A DNA stretch of 64,000 bases, from the NCBI RefSeq assembly GCF_003432485.1, contig NZ_QVNQ01000005.1, positions 310,001 through 374,000 on the forward strand, in the 5' to 3' direction. The stretch is from Actinomadura spongiicola (GTDB lineage Bacteria; Actinomycetota; Actinomycetes; Streptosporangiales; Streptosporangiaceae). The translations under genes and the position numbers were made by a program. The notes beneath the pieces are model-generated. The model worked only from the letters and a program-made list of their open reading frames with translations, made no database searches and had not been told where the DNA came from. Positions 1 to 8,871 of the stretch are shown here, in pieces; positions within the stretch are counted from its first letter, which is position 1; every line of letters starts with the position of its first letter.

Positions 1-525
1 GGGGCCGTCCGGGCGGCGGCGCATCCCGAGTTGCAGAGCGATCTCCGCCGACGCCGGGTTCGCCATGTCGATCTCCGCGGTGACCCGGTGCACGCCGACC
101 ACCCCGAACGCGTAGTCGAGGACCGCGCGGGACGCCTCGGCGGCGAGGCCCTGGCCCCACCGGTCGGGTTCCAGGCTGTAGAGGATCTCCACGTCGACGC
201 CGTGGCCGAGGGGCCCGTCGTGGTGGCTGAGCCCCGCCACGCCGACCAGCGGCTCACCGGGCCCGGCCGCGTCCGGACCCGGCACGCCGTCGATCCCGCC
301 GGACCAGCGGCTCGCCGGCCGCAGCGCCCACAGCCCGTAGCCCTCGGTGGCGAAGTCCCGCTCGCTGGCGTCGATGATCTCGGCGACCTGGACGGCGGAG
401 ATCAACCGGTCGTCGAACAGGTGGCGCCGGACGAGCGGGCCCGTCCAGTGCGTCAGCAACGCGGCGTGGTCGGCCATCGACACCGGATGCAGCACGAGCC
501 GGACCGTCCGCAGCACCTCACTCAT
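1..525 (-). CDS. GNAT family N-acetyltransferase (3' part missing at window edge)
   Basis: Reading leftwards from ATG at 525 gives a protein starting MSEVLRTVRLVLHP, which runs off the left edge after 175 codons without a stop. The N-terminal 'RLVLHP' strand, a later 'GVAGLSHH' strand, and 'RWGQGLAAEASRAVLDYAF' followed by 'GVHRVTAEIDMANPAS' are the usual landmarks of the RimJ/RimL-like GNAT fold, including the acetyl-CoA loop (WGQGLA). It would acetylate an amine on an unknown substrate. Its start overlaps the end of the upstream CMD-family gene by 8 nt, so the two are probably co-transcribed and translationally coupled. Family call is firm; substrate cannot be assigned. Confidence 0.8.
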   Translation of the reverse strand, partial: MSEVLRTVRLVLHPVSMADHAALLTHWTGPLVRRHLFDDRLISAVQVAEIIDASERDFATEGYGLWALRPASRWSGGIDGVPGPDAAGPGEPLVGVAGLSHHDGPLGHGVDVEILYSLEPDRWGQGLAAEASRAVLDYAFGVVGVHRVTAEIDMANPASAEIALQLGMRRRPDGP

Positions 526-1189
526 CTCCGTCCTCCACAGCGGGCCAGGCGGGCGCGGCCTCGCCGTCCGGGACACCGACCCGGAACACGCGCAGGTGCA
601 ACGCCAGCGCCCGGTAGTAGCCGACGAGCGTGACCAGTTCCACGACGGCGGGACGGCCGAGCGTCGTCGCCGCCTCGGTGAACACCGCGTCGCCGAGGTC
701 GTCCTCGGCGACGAGCTGCCGGACCGCCTCGTACACGACGCGTTCCCGGACGTCGGCGAGCATCGGCGCGCGGCCCTCGCGAAGCGCGGCCATCTCGTCG
801 TCGGCGAGCCCGGCGCGGCGCCCGACCAGCTCGTGCGCGTGCCATTCGTAGTCGGAGCGCAGATGCGCGGCGACGACCAGGATCGCGATCTCCCGCTCGC
901 GTCTGGTGAACGCGGTACGGAACCGCAGCGCGGCGCCGAGATCCTGCAACGGCAACCCGACCGACGGGCTGTACAGCATGGCGTTGAACGGGCCGAGCAG
1001 ACGTCCGAACCTGTCGGCGACCGCGGCGGGCGGAACCCGGCCCTGCGTACGCGGACCACCGGTCACCGCCTCGTAGACGGTGCGCTGATCGTCGCTGAGG
1101 GTACCGGGGAGCAGCAGCGGGAGCCGGGTCGCTGACGGACCTGGCGGAGGTCGGTCATTGACATGCTCACCGCTCACGGGGTCGATCAC
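518..1189 (-). CDS. Carboxymuconolactone decarboxylase (CMD/AhpD-like) family protein
   Basis: A 223-residue all-helical protein. The central segment 'FRTAFTRREREIAILVVAAHLRSDYEWHAHE', and the following 'GLADDEMAALREG', are typical of the CMD fold. The CxxC pair of true AhpD peroxidase partners is not present: the equivalent position reads EWHAHE, as in the large group of CMD proteins with no known reaction. The ATG at 1189 is followed at codon 10 by a possible GTG start, so the N-terminus is uncertain. It overlaps the downstream acetyltransferase by 8 nt. Role unknown; a decarboxylase or hydroperoxide function should not be assumed. Confidence 0.75.
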   Translation of the reverse strand: MIDPVSGEHVNDRPPPGPSATRLPLLLPGTLSDDQRTVYEAVTGGPRTQGRVPPAAVADRFGRLLGPFNAMLYSPSVGLPLQDLGAALRFRTAFTRREREIAILVVAAHLRSDYEWHAHELVGRRAGLADDEMAALREGRAPMLADVRERVVYEAVRQLVAEDDLGDAVFTEAATTLGRPAVVELVTLVGYYRALALHLRVFRVGVPDGEAAPAWPAVEDGDE

Positions 1190-1307
1190 TTACCGCACGC
1201 TAGGCGGTCGGACCGGGCGGCTCAAGCCCCCGCCGAAATGTGAAACCCCGGGCGCACGATGACGTGGCGATCACGTGACACCGGCGGCGCGCTGGCAGGA
1301 TGGGCGG

Positions 1308-2090
1308 GTGAGCGGCATCTATGACGATCCGTGGGCGTACGCTCTGGCGTGCTCGTTCCGCGACGTGTCCGCCGAGGTGGACGCCCTGCTCGACTGGTGC
1401 GCCGAGAACCGGCTGAAGCCGGACTCGGTGCTGGAGCTGGCGGCGGGGCCCGCCGAGCACGCCCGGGAGTTCGCCCGTCGCGGCGTCGCCGCGACCGCGC
1501 TCGACCTGAACCCGGCGATGTGCGCCCACGCGTCCCGGGAGGCGGCACGCGACGGCGTCGACGTGACCGTCGTCGAGGACGACATGACCCGGTTCGACCT
1601 GGGCCGCCGGTTCGACCTGGTCGTGACCATGCTGGACTCGACGTCGCACCTGATGACGCTGGACGCGTTCGTCGCGCACCTGCGCCGCGTCGCCGCGCAC
1701 CTGTCCCCCGGCGGCCTCTACATCGTGGAGATGTCGCATCCGCGTGACCGCCTCACCGACGAACCGACCGTCAGCACGGGCTGGCAGGTCGAGCGCGGCG
1801 GCGTCCGCGCCACCGTCCGGTGGGGCGAGCCCGGCGACGTGCTCGACCCGGTCACCCAGATCGCCGACGACCACGTCACGATGACCATCACAGGCCCGGA
1901 CGGGACGCGGGTGCTGCGCGACGTCGTCCCCTACCGGTTCTGGACGGCGACGGAACTGGACGCGGTGATCCGCCTCGCGGGCGACCTGAACGTGGTCGCC
2001 CGGTACGGCGACTTCGGGGCCGGTGAGCACGCCGTGGCGCTCACCGACCCCGCCGCCTGGCGAATGATCACGATCCTGCGGGGGGCGTGA
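1308..2090 (+). CDS. Class I SAM-dependent methyltransferase
   Basis: About 260 residues with a Rossmann methyltransferase core: motif I 'VLELAAGPAEHAREFARRG', an acidic end of strand 2 'ATALDLNP', then 'VVEDDMTRFDLGRRFDLVVTMLDS', matching motifs I-III of SAM enzymes. The C-terminal half (DDHVTMTITGPDG) looks like the antiparallel sheet seen in small-molecule methyltransferases. I chose the GTG at 1308 because CAGGAT lies 6 nt ahead of it, a leaderless arrangement; an ATG at 1275 is in frame but has no supporting signal. The gene converges on glyA with a 3-nt gap. Substrate unknown. Confidence 0.75.
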   Translation: MSGIYDDPWAYALACSFRDVSAEVDALLDWCAENRLKPDSVLELAAGPAEHAREFARRGVAATALDLNPAMCAHASREAARDGVDVTVVEDDMTRFDLGRRFDLVVTMLDSTSHLMTLDAFVAHLRRVAAHLSPGGLYIVEMSHPRDRLTDEPTVSTGWQVERGGVRATVRWGEPGDVLDPVTQIADDHVTMTITGPDGTRVLRDVVPYRFWTATELDAVIRLAGDLNVVARYGDFGAGEHAVALTDPAAWRMITILRGA

Positions 2091-2093
2091 CCG

Positions 2094-3365
2094 TCAGGGC
2101 GTGGCCGTCCACCCGGGCATCGGGTAGGACGCGAGCAGCTCCCGGACCTGTCCGGCGACCCGCTCGACGACGCTCTCGTCCTGCTTCGCCGCCGCCTGCA
2201 CGACCTCGTCCATCCATGCCGCGACCCGCGGCATCAGGTCCTCACCGAGCCCGCGGGTGGTGATCGCGGCGGTGCCGACCCGCAGCCCGGACGGGTCGAA
2301 CGGCTTGCGCGGGTCGAACGGAACGGCGTTGTAGTTCAGCTCGATCCCGGCGCGGTCGAGGGCCTGCGCGGCGGGTTTGCCACCGATGCCCTTGTTGGTC
2401 AGGTCGATGAGGATGAGGTGGTTGTCGGTGCCGCCGGAGATCAGGTCGTAGCCGCGGTCCAGGAGCGCGGCGGCGAGGGCCTTGGCGTTCGCGACGACCT
2501 GCCGCGCGTACGCGGCGAAGTCCGGCTGCGCCGCCTCCCGCAGCGCGACCGCGATCGCCGCGGTCGTGTGGTTGTGCGGCCCGCCCTGAAGCCCCGGGAA
2601 CACGGCCTTGTCGACCGCCTTCGCGTGCTCGGCCGTCGACATGACCATCGCGCCGCGCGGGCCGCGCAGCGTCTTGTGCGTCGTCGTGGTGATCACGTCG
2701 GCGTGGCCGACCGGCGACGGATGCGCGCCGCCCGCGATCAGTCCCGCGATGTGCGCGATGTCGGCGGCCAGCACCGCGCCGACCTCCCGGGCGATCTCCG
2801 CGAACGCCGGGAAGTCGATCGTCCGGGGGATCGCGGTGCCGCCGCACCAGATCAGCTTCGGCCGCTCCTTGAGCGCCAGGTCGCGGACCTGGTCGAGGTC
2901 GATCCGGCCCGTGTCGGCGCGCACGTCGTACCGGACGGGACGGAACCACTTCCCGGTCGCCGACACCGACCAGCCGTGCGTCAGGTGCCCGCCCATCGGC
3001 AGCGACAGGCCCATCACCGGGTCGCCGGGCTCCAGGAACGCCATGTACACGGCGAGGTTCGCGGGCGACCCCGAATACGGCTGGACGTTGGCGTGCTCGA
3101 CACCGAACACTTCCTTCGCCCGGTCGACGGCCAGCGTCTCGATCGGGTCCACGATCTGCTGACCCTCGTAGTACCGCTTCCCGGCGTACCCCTCGGAGTA
3201 CTTGTTGGTCAGGACCGTCCCGGCGGCCTCCAAAACCGCGGGCGAAACATAGTTCTCCGACGCGATGAGCCGCAGCTTCTCGAACTGGCGGCGCGCCTCG
3301 TCCTCGACGAGCCCCGCGATCTCAGGGTCCTGGCCACGCAGATGGGGAACGGGCGGTTCGTGCAT
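2094..3365 (-). CDS. glyA: Serine hydroxymethyltransferase
   Basis: A 423-residue cytosolic PLP enzyme that interconverts serine plus tetrahydrofolate with glycine plus 5,10-methylene-THF, the main one-carbon entry point. The family signature 'LIASENYVSPAVLEA' lies near residues 33-47, 'NKYSEGYAGKRYYEG' near 54-68, and the PLP lysine is K231 in 'VITTTTHKTLRGPRGA'. Length is normal. The start at 3365 has GGAGG 8 nt upstream. About 60 nt upstream of the start lies a ZTP riboswitch, so expression should rise when ZTP/ZMP signals folate or one-carbon shortage. That fits the enzyme's role exactly. It is a single gene rather than part of an operon. Confidence 0.97.
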   Translation of the reverse strand: MHEPPVPHLRGQDPEIAGLVEDEARRQFEKLRLIASENYVSPAVLEAAGTVLTNKYSEGYAGKRYYEGQQIVDPIETLAVDRAKEVFGVEHANVQPYSGSPANLAVYMAFLEPGDPVMGLSLPMGGHLTHGWSVSATGKWFRPVRYDVRADTGRIDLDQVRDLALKERPKLIWCGGTAIPRTIDFPAFAEIAREVGAVLAADIAHIAGLIAGGAHPSPVGHADVITTTTHKTLRGPRGAMVMSTAEHAKAVDKAVFPGLQGGPHNHTTAAIAVALREAAQPDFAAYARQVVANAKALAAALLDRGYDLISGGTDNHLILIDLTNKGIGGKPAAQALDRAGIELNYNAVPFDPRKPFDPSGLRVGTAAITTRGLGEDLMPRVAAWMDEVVQAAAKQDESVVERVAGQVRELLASYPMPGWTATP

Positions 3366-3424
3366 ATCGGTTGCCTCCGCACTGCTCGCACCGGGATCTC
3401 GGGCACCCCGGTGTCAGGGGCCCG

Positions 3425-3500
3425 CACACCCAGGCGCGCGGTGTTCGGACGGCTCGCTCCCCGGTGGTCGACTCCACCTTGACTGCGCCAGTCGCGTATT
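3425..3500 (-). promoter_or_regulatory. ZTP (pfl) riboswitch in the glyA leader
   Basis: Read on the minus strand, the glyA leader carries the conserved pfl-motif blocks in order: CGCGACTGGCG at the 5' side (3496 downward), a GTGG / CCAC pairing, the highly conserved CCACCGGGGAGCGAGC near 3463-3448, and the closing CGCCTGGGTG at 3436-3427. A TATGCT -10 hexamer at 3510-3505 would start transcription about where the aptamer begins. Downstream, GGGCCCC...GGGGTGCCC (about 3425-3397) can fold into an expression-platform hairpin before the ribosome-binding site. The class senses ZMP/ZTP and is known upstream of folate and one-carbon genes, including glyA. Assignment rests on these conserved blocks, not on a covariance search. 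Confidence 0.8.
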
Positions 3501-3755
3501 GGCAAGCATACCGAGTCCTGTCCTTCCCCGCGCGAAGCCCGCACAGGGAAGAACACGACTCAAGGCATGCCCCCAGCCCCACCGCAACCCCGCAACGACC
3601 CCGACCACTGCGATCGCGTCCGAAGGCGGGTTCGAGCTCGCGAGAACCTGATCGCGCAGCGAGCGGCCAGGCGAGCCGGAGCGATGCCAGCGATCGCGCC
3701 GCGTTTCTCGACGATGGAGGCCCGCCGAGGCCGAAGGAGGAGAGAAATGCAAGAA
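3501..3755. other. Intergenic region between rbpA and the glyA riboswitch
   Basis: This 255-nt stretch holds the likely glyA -10 element (TATGCT on the minus strand, 3510-3505). No convincing TTGACA-like -35 lies at 17 nt. The rest, about 3600-3700, is rich in GCGATCGC / GCTCGCTGCGCGATC-type imperfect inverted repeats that could fold strongly and end the rbpA transcript. I see no clear U-tract terminator and no credible gene; the possible reading frames here are arginine-rich and without family resemblance. Confidence 0.4.
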
Positions 3756-4124
3756 CTAACGAGCCGCTTCCAGGGCCTTCTTCACAGCCGCGCGCTTCTG
3801 GCGGAGTTTGGCCAGGGCCTCTTCGAGGATGGCTTCGCCGTCCTCGTCGCTGCGGCGCTCCTTCACGTACGCGAGGTGCGTCTTGTACGGCTCGGTCTTC
3901 GGCGGCGCCGGAGGGTTCTCCGAGTCCTGACCGGCGGGGAACCCGCAGCGCGGGCAGTCCCAGGTCTCGGGGACCGCCACGTCGGTCGCGAAGCTGGGGC
4001 GGGTCTCGTGCCGGTTGGCGCAGTAGAAGGTCACCCACACGCGGGGGGCGGCGTCACCACGTTCCGCCTCTCCCATCGGACCGGCCCCGACACGGCTGCC
4101 CCGAATCGCGTTGCCACTACCCAC
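3756..4124 (-). CDS. rbpA: RNA polymerase-binding protein RbpA
   Basis: A 122-residue actinobacterial transcription factor that binds RNA polymerase and principal sigma factors and stabilises the open complex. The N-terminus 'SGNAIRGSRVGAGPMGEAERG' is the family's polymerase-contacting tail and basic linker. The core has 'YCANRHETRPSFA' and 'ETWDCPRCGFPAGQD', with the zinc-ribbon-like cysteines. The C-terminal helix 'YKTHLAYVKERRSDEDGEAILEEAL' is the sigma-interacting domain. The GTG start at 4124 reproduces the usual family N-terminus. It lies downstream of secG on the same strand, 87 nt away. Essential or near-essential in relatives. Confidence 0.95.
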   Translation of the reverse strand: MGSGNAIRGSRVGAGPMGEAERGDAAPRVWVTFYCANRHETRPSFATDVAVPETWDCPRCGFPAGQDSENPPAPPKTEPYKTHLAYVKERRSDEDGEAILEEALAKLRQKRAAVKKALEAAR

Positions 4125-4211
4125 GGAGTACTCCTCGTTTGGTCTTCCGCCGCCGCCCGTTACCTCCTGCTGGGACGGCGCGGCGTTCGCTTTGGTGTCG
4201 AGACGGATGTC

Positions 4212-4448
4212 TCAGGCGTCGCCCTTGAACAGCAGGCCGAGCACGACGATCGAGGCGAACCACAGCACGCCGATGGCGATCGTCAGCCGGTCGAGGTTGC
4301 GTTCCACCACAGACGAGCCGCCCAGGGACGACGAGACGCCGCCGCCGAACATGTCGGACAGGCCGCCGCCCTTGCCCTTGTGCATGAGGACGAGGACGAC
4401 CATCAGCAGGCTCGTGACGATGAGCACGATAGACGATGCGAGGATCAC
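4212..4448 (-). CDS. secG: Preprotein translocase subunit SecG
   Basis: A 78-residue membrane protein with two hydrophobic helices, roughly residues 2-21 and 56-75. They are joined by the Gly-rich loop 'HKGKGGGLSDMFGGG' characteristic of SecG. It assists SecYE in protein export. Position between tpiA and rbpA is the common actinobacterial arrangement after the gap-pgk-tpiA glycolytic genes. An exact 14-bp direct repeat lies just upstream of the start (4468-4498). Confidence 0.93.
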   Translation of the reverse strand: MILASSIVLIVTSLLMVVLVLMHKGKGGGLSDMFGGGVSSSLGGSSVVERNLDRLTIAIGVLWFASIVVLGLLFKGDA

Positions 4449-4467
4449 GATTTCAGCGCCTTGTCTC

Positions 4468-4498
4468 TAGTTCAGGACGGTCTGTAGTTCAGGACGGT
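4468..4498. repeat. 14-bp direct repeat upstream of secG
   Basis: TAGTTCAGGACGGT occurs at 4468-4481 and again, identical, at 4485-4498, giving a 17-nt period. The pair begins 20 nt upstream of the secG start codon. It lies in the 150-nt tpiA-secG spacer, which also carries a small GGTTCG-TGC-CGAACC hairpin near 4557-4572. It could be a regulator-binding site or a simple local duplication; nothing in the sequence decides this. Confidence 0.6.
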
Positions 4499-4598
4499 GG
4501 ACCAGGCCGGGCGGTTTACCCGTCAGCTACGAAGGGTACGACGAACCGGCCGCTGGTTCGGCACGAACCCCCGGTTCACCCCGAATTGATCAAGAAGA

Positions 4599-5393
4599 TC
4601 AGACGGGAAGATCCCGATACCGGCAGATCTTGACGAACTCACCCGGGTCCAGGCTGGCACCACCGACCAAGGCGCCGTCCACGTCGTCCTGCGCCATGAG
4701 CTTGGCGACGTTGTCGCCCTTCACCGAACCGCCGTACAGGATACGCACCTCGTCGGCCACTCCGCCGTCGTACAGCTCGGCGAGCCGCGTCCTGATCGCG
4801 GCGCAGACCTCCTGCGCGTCCTGGGGGGTGGCGACCTCCCCGGTGCCGATCGCCCACACCGGCTCGTAAGCGATCACGAGGCGCCGGACCTGGTCGGCGG
4901 TGATCTTCTCCAGGCCGCCGTCCACCTGCGCGAGGACGTGCGGAACGTGCCCGCCCGCCTTGCGGACCTCCAGCCCCTCGCCCACGCACAGGATCGGGGT
5001 GAGGTCGGCGCCGAGCGCGGCCTTGGCCTTGGCGTTGACGAGCGCGTCGTCCTCGGCGTGGTACTGGCGGCGCTCGGAGTGCCCCACGACGACGTAGCCG
5101 CAGCGCAGCTTCGCGAGCATCGCCGCGGAGATCTCGCCGGTGTAGGCGCCGGAGGCGTGCGGGGAAACGTCCTGCGCGCCGTACTGGATCGGGTACTTGT
5201 CGGCCTCGATCAGCGTCTGCACGGAGCGGATCGCGGTGAACGGCGGCAGCACGGCGACGTCCACCGCGTCGTAGTCGGCCTCCTTGAGCGCGAACGCCAG
5301 CTTCTGGACGAGCGCGATCGCCTCAAGGTGGTTGTTGTTCATCTTCCAGTTGCCCGCCATCAGCGGTTTGCGGGCGGGGCTCGCGGGGGCCAT
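4599..5393 (-). CDS. tpiA: Triosephosphate isomerase
   Basis: A 264-residue TIM barrel interconverting dihydroxyacetone phosphate and glyceraldehyde 3-phosphate. Visible catalytic residues: K17 in 'GNWKMN', H105 in 'GHSERR', and E177 in 'AYEPVWAIGTG'. The phosphate-gripping 'LYGGSVK' and 'GALVGGASL' loops follow. Length is standard. It starts 3 nt after the pgk stop, so gap-pgk-tpiA form a lower-glycolysis operon read leftwards, with secG after a 150-nt gap. Confidence 0.97.
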   Translation of the reverse strand: MAPASPARKPLMAGNWKMNNNHLEAIALVQKLAFALKEADYDAVDVAVLPPFTAIRSVQTLIEADKYPIQYGAQDVSPHASGAYTGEISAAMLAKLRCGYVVVGHSERRQYHAEDDALVNAKAKAALGADLTPILCVGEGLEVRKAGGHVPHVLAQVDGGLEKITADQVRRLVIAYEPVWAIGTGEVATPQDAQEVCAAIRTRLAELYDGGVADEVRILYGGSVKGDNVAKLMAQDDVDGALVGGASLDPGEFVKICRYRDLPV

Positions 5394-5396
5394 CGG

Positions 5397-6584
5397 TCAG
5401 TCCTCCAGGGCCTGCAGGCCGGGCAGCGTCTTGCCTTCGAGGTATTCGAGGCTGGCACCGCCGCCGGTCGAGATGTGGGAGAAGGCGGCCTCGTCGAAGC
5501 CGAGCCGCCGGACGGCCGCGGCGGAGTCGCCGCCGCCGACCACCGTGAACGCGCCGGAGTCGATGAGACCCTGCGCGACGGCGCGGGTGCCGTGCTCGTA
5601 GGGCTTCATCTCGAACACGCCCATCGGGCCGTTCCAGAACACCGTGCGGGCGTCGGCGAGGCGCGCGGCGAACAGCTCGCCGGACTCGGGGCCGATGTCG
5701 AGGCCCATCCGGTCGGACGGAATCGCGTCGGCGGCCACGACGCCGTGGTCGGCGTCGGCGGAGAACGCCGTGGCGGCGACGACGTCGACGGGGAGCACGA
5801 ACTCCACGCCGGTGTCCTCGGCGCGCCGCAGGTAGTCGCGGACGGTGTCGAGCTGATCCTCTTCGAGGAGGCTCGTGCCGACCTCGTGGCCCTGCGCCCT
5901 GAGGAAGGTGAACACCATGCCGCCGCCGATGAGGATGCGGTCGGCCTTGCCGAGCAGGTTGTCGATGACGCCGAGCTTGTCGGACACCTTCGAGCCGCCG
6001 AGCACGACCGCGTAGGGCCGTTCGACGTGCTCGGTGAGCCGCTTCAGCACCCCGACCTCGGTGGCGATCAGCCCGCCCGCGGCGTGCGGGAGCCGACCGG
6101 GCACGTCGTACACCGACGCGTGCCGGCGGTGAACCGCGCCGAACCCGTCCCCGACGTAGAGGTCGGCGAGGGCGGCGAGCCGGTCGGCGAAGGCGCCGCG
6201 CTCGGCGTCGTCCTTGCTGGTCTCGCCCGGTTCGAAGCGAAGGTTCTCCAACAGCGCGACGTCGCCGTCGGCGAGCGCGTCGACGGTCGCGCGGGCGGAG
6301 TCGCCGACGACGTCCGAAGCGAACGCGACGTCCGCGCCGAGCAGCTCGCCGAGCCGCGCCGCCACGGGCGCGAGGGAGAACTCGGGGTTCGCCTTCCCCT
6401 TGGGACGGCCGAGATGGGCGCAGACGATGACCCTGGCGCCCCCGGCCCGCAGCGTCTCGATCGTCGGGAGGCTCGCCCGGATCCGCCCGTCGTCGGTGAT
6501 CGCGCCGCCGTCCAGGGGGACGTTCAGGTCGGCGCGGACGAGGACGCGCCGACCTGCGACGTCGAGGTCGTCAATGGTGCGCAT
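5397..6584 (-). CDS. pgk: Phosphoglycerate kinase
   Basis: A 395-residue two-domain kinase transferring phosphate from 1,3-bisphosphoglycerate to ADP. The N-terminal 'RRVLVRADLNVPLDGG' and 'RVIVCAHLGRPKGK' and the hinge-side 'AVVLGGSKVSDKLGVI' are family signatures. The nucleotide-binding 'FVVGGGDSAAAV' sits near the C-terminus, followed by 'ISTGGGASLEYLEGKTLPG'. It is tightly coupled to tpiA (3 nt) and lies 79 nt downstream of gap. Nothing unusual. Confidence 0.97.
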   Translation of the reverse strand: MRTIDDLDVAGRRVLVRADLNVPLDGGAITDDGRIRASLPTIETLRAGGARVIVCAHLGRPKGKANPEFSLAPVAARLGELLGADVAFASDVVGDSARATVDALADGDVALLENLRFEPGETSKDDAERGAFADRLAALADLYVGDGFGAVHRRHASVYDVPGRLPHAAGGLIATEVGVLKRLTEHVERPYAVVLGGSKVSDKLGVIDNLLGKADRILIGGGMVFTFLRAQGHEVGTSLLEEDQLDTVRDYLRRAEDTGVEFVLPVDVVAATAFSADADHGVVAADAIPSDRMGLDIGPESGELFAARLADARTVFWNGPMGVFEMKPYEHGTRAVAQGLIDSGAFTVVGGGDSAAAVRRLGFDEAAFSHISTGGGASLEYLEGKTLPGLQALED

Positions 6585-6663
6585 CGAGTTGCGGTGTCCT
6601 TCCGTACACGGCCGCGCCGTGGCCGCGCGGTGCGGTGCGCGGCCACGGCGTCGAGGGCTTCGG

Positions 6664-7668
<1,005 letters not shown>

Positions 7669-7828
7669 GGAACGGCTCTCCTCGCACATCGTGTCGCCCG
7701 GCCACGGCCGGACTGTCGCCTACGGTCGATCAGGGGATCCCCCTGTCCCCGACCCTATCCAATCAACCGCGGGCGACCTGACACCGGTGGGTGCGGCGCC
7801 GTCGGCCCCGCGCCGGGTCCGCCGGGGA

Positions 7829-8809
7829 TCAGGGCGCGAGCATGTCGGCGGTCAGGTTCGCCTCGGTGCCGGGAATGCCCTGGTCGCCGGCGCGCTTGTC
7901 GGCCATGGCGAGGAGTCGGCGGATGCGGCCCGCGATGGCGTCCTTGGTGAGCGGCGGATCGGCGAGCTGGCCGAGCTCCTCCAGGGACGCCTGCTTGTGC
8001 TCCAGCCGGAGCCGTCCGGCGTTGACGAGGTGCTCGGGCGCGTCGTCGCCGAGGATCTCCAGGGCGCGGGCGACCCTGGCCCCGGCGGCGACGGCGGCGC
8101 GGGCGGAGCGGCGCAGGTTCGCGTCGTCGAAGTTGGCGAGCCGGTTGGCGGTGGCGCGGACCTCGCGGCGCATCCGGCGCTCCTCCCACGCGAGGACGCT
8201 GTCGTGGGCGCCGAGCCGGGTGAGCAGCGCGCTGATCGCGTCGCCGTCGCGGACGACGACGCGGTCGACGCCGCGGACCTCCCGGGCCTTGGCGTGGATC
8301 TTCAGCCGGCGGGCCGCGCCGACCAGGGCGAGCGCGGCCTCCGGGCCGGGGCACGTCACCTCCAGCGACATGGACCGGCCCGGCTCGGTCAGCGAGCCGT
8401 GCGCGAGGAACGCGCCCCGCCACGCGGACTCGGCGTCGCAGGCCGCGCCCGCGACGACGTGCCGGGGCAGGCCGCGGACCGGACGGCCGTTGCTGTCGAT
8501 GAGGCCGGTCTGCCGGGCGAGCGACTCGCCGTCCCGGAAGACGCGCACGACGTAGCGGTTGCCCTTGCGCAGGCCGCTCGGCGCGAGCACCACGACCTCG
8601 GAGGTGTGCCCGAACACCTCCGAGATGTCCTTGATCAGGCGGCGCGCGGCGACGCCGGTGTCGATCTCGGCCTCGATCACGATGCGTCCGCTGACCAGGT
8701 GCAAGCCGCCCGCGAAGCGCAGCAGCGTCGAGACCTCGGCCTTGCGGCAGCACGGCTTCATGACCGTGAGCCTGCTCAGCTCGTCCTTGACCACACCGGT
8801 CATCGCCAT
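7829..8809 (-). CDS. whiA: Sporulation regulator WhiA
   Basis: About 326 residues. The N-terminal part is a degenerate LAGLIDADG homing-endonuclease fold: 'CCRKAEVSTLLRFAGGLHL' near residues 21-39, and 'RGAFLAHGSL' in the second half. A C-terminal helix-turn-helix follows ('ASLEELGQLADPPLTKDAIAGRIRRL'). In Streptomyces WhiA acts with WhiB to commit aerial hyphae to septation; in other Gram-positives it affects division. The ATG at 8809 has GGGGGAGG 8 nt upstream and gives the conserved MAMTGVVKDELSRL start. Order uvrC-rapZ-yvcK-whiA is the conserved actinobacterial cluster. Confidence 0.96.
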   Translation of the reverse strand: MAMTGVVKDELSRLTVMKPCCRKAEVSTLLRFAGGLHLVSGRIVIEAEIDTGVAARRLIKDISEVFGHTSEVVVLAPSGLRKGNRYVVRVFRDGESLARQTGLIDSNGRPVRGLPRHVVAGAACDAESAWRGAFLAHGSLTEPGRSMSLEVTCPGPEAALALVGAARRLKIHAKAREVRGVDRVVVRDGDAISALLTRLGAHDSVLAWEERRMRREVRATANRLANFDDANLRRSARAAVAAGARVARALEILGDDAPEHLVNAGRLRLEHKQASLEELGQLADPPLTKDAIAGRIRRLLAMADKRAGDQGIPGTEANLTADMLAP

Positions 8810-8871
8810 GAGTTGGACCCCTCCCCCTATCGGACTTCCAGCAGTGTCGCCGATCCCGACGCCACCGGACG

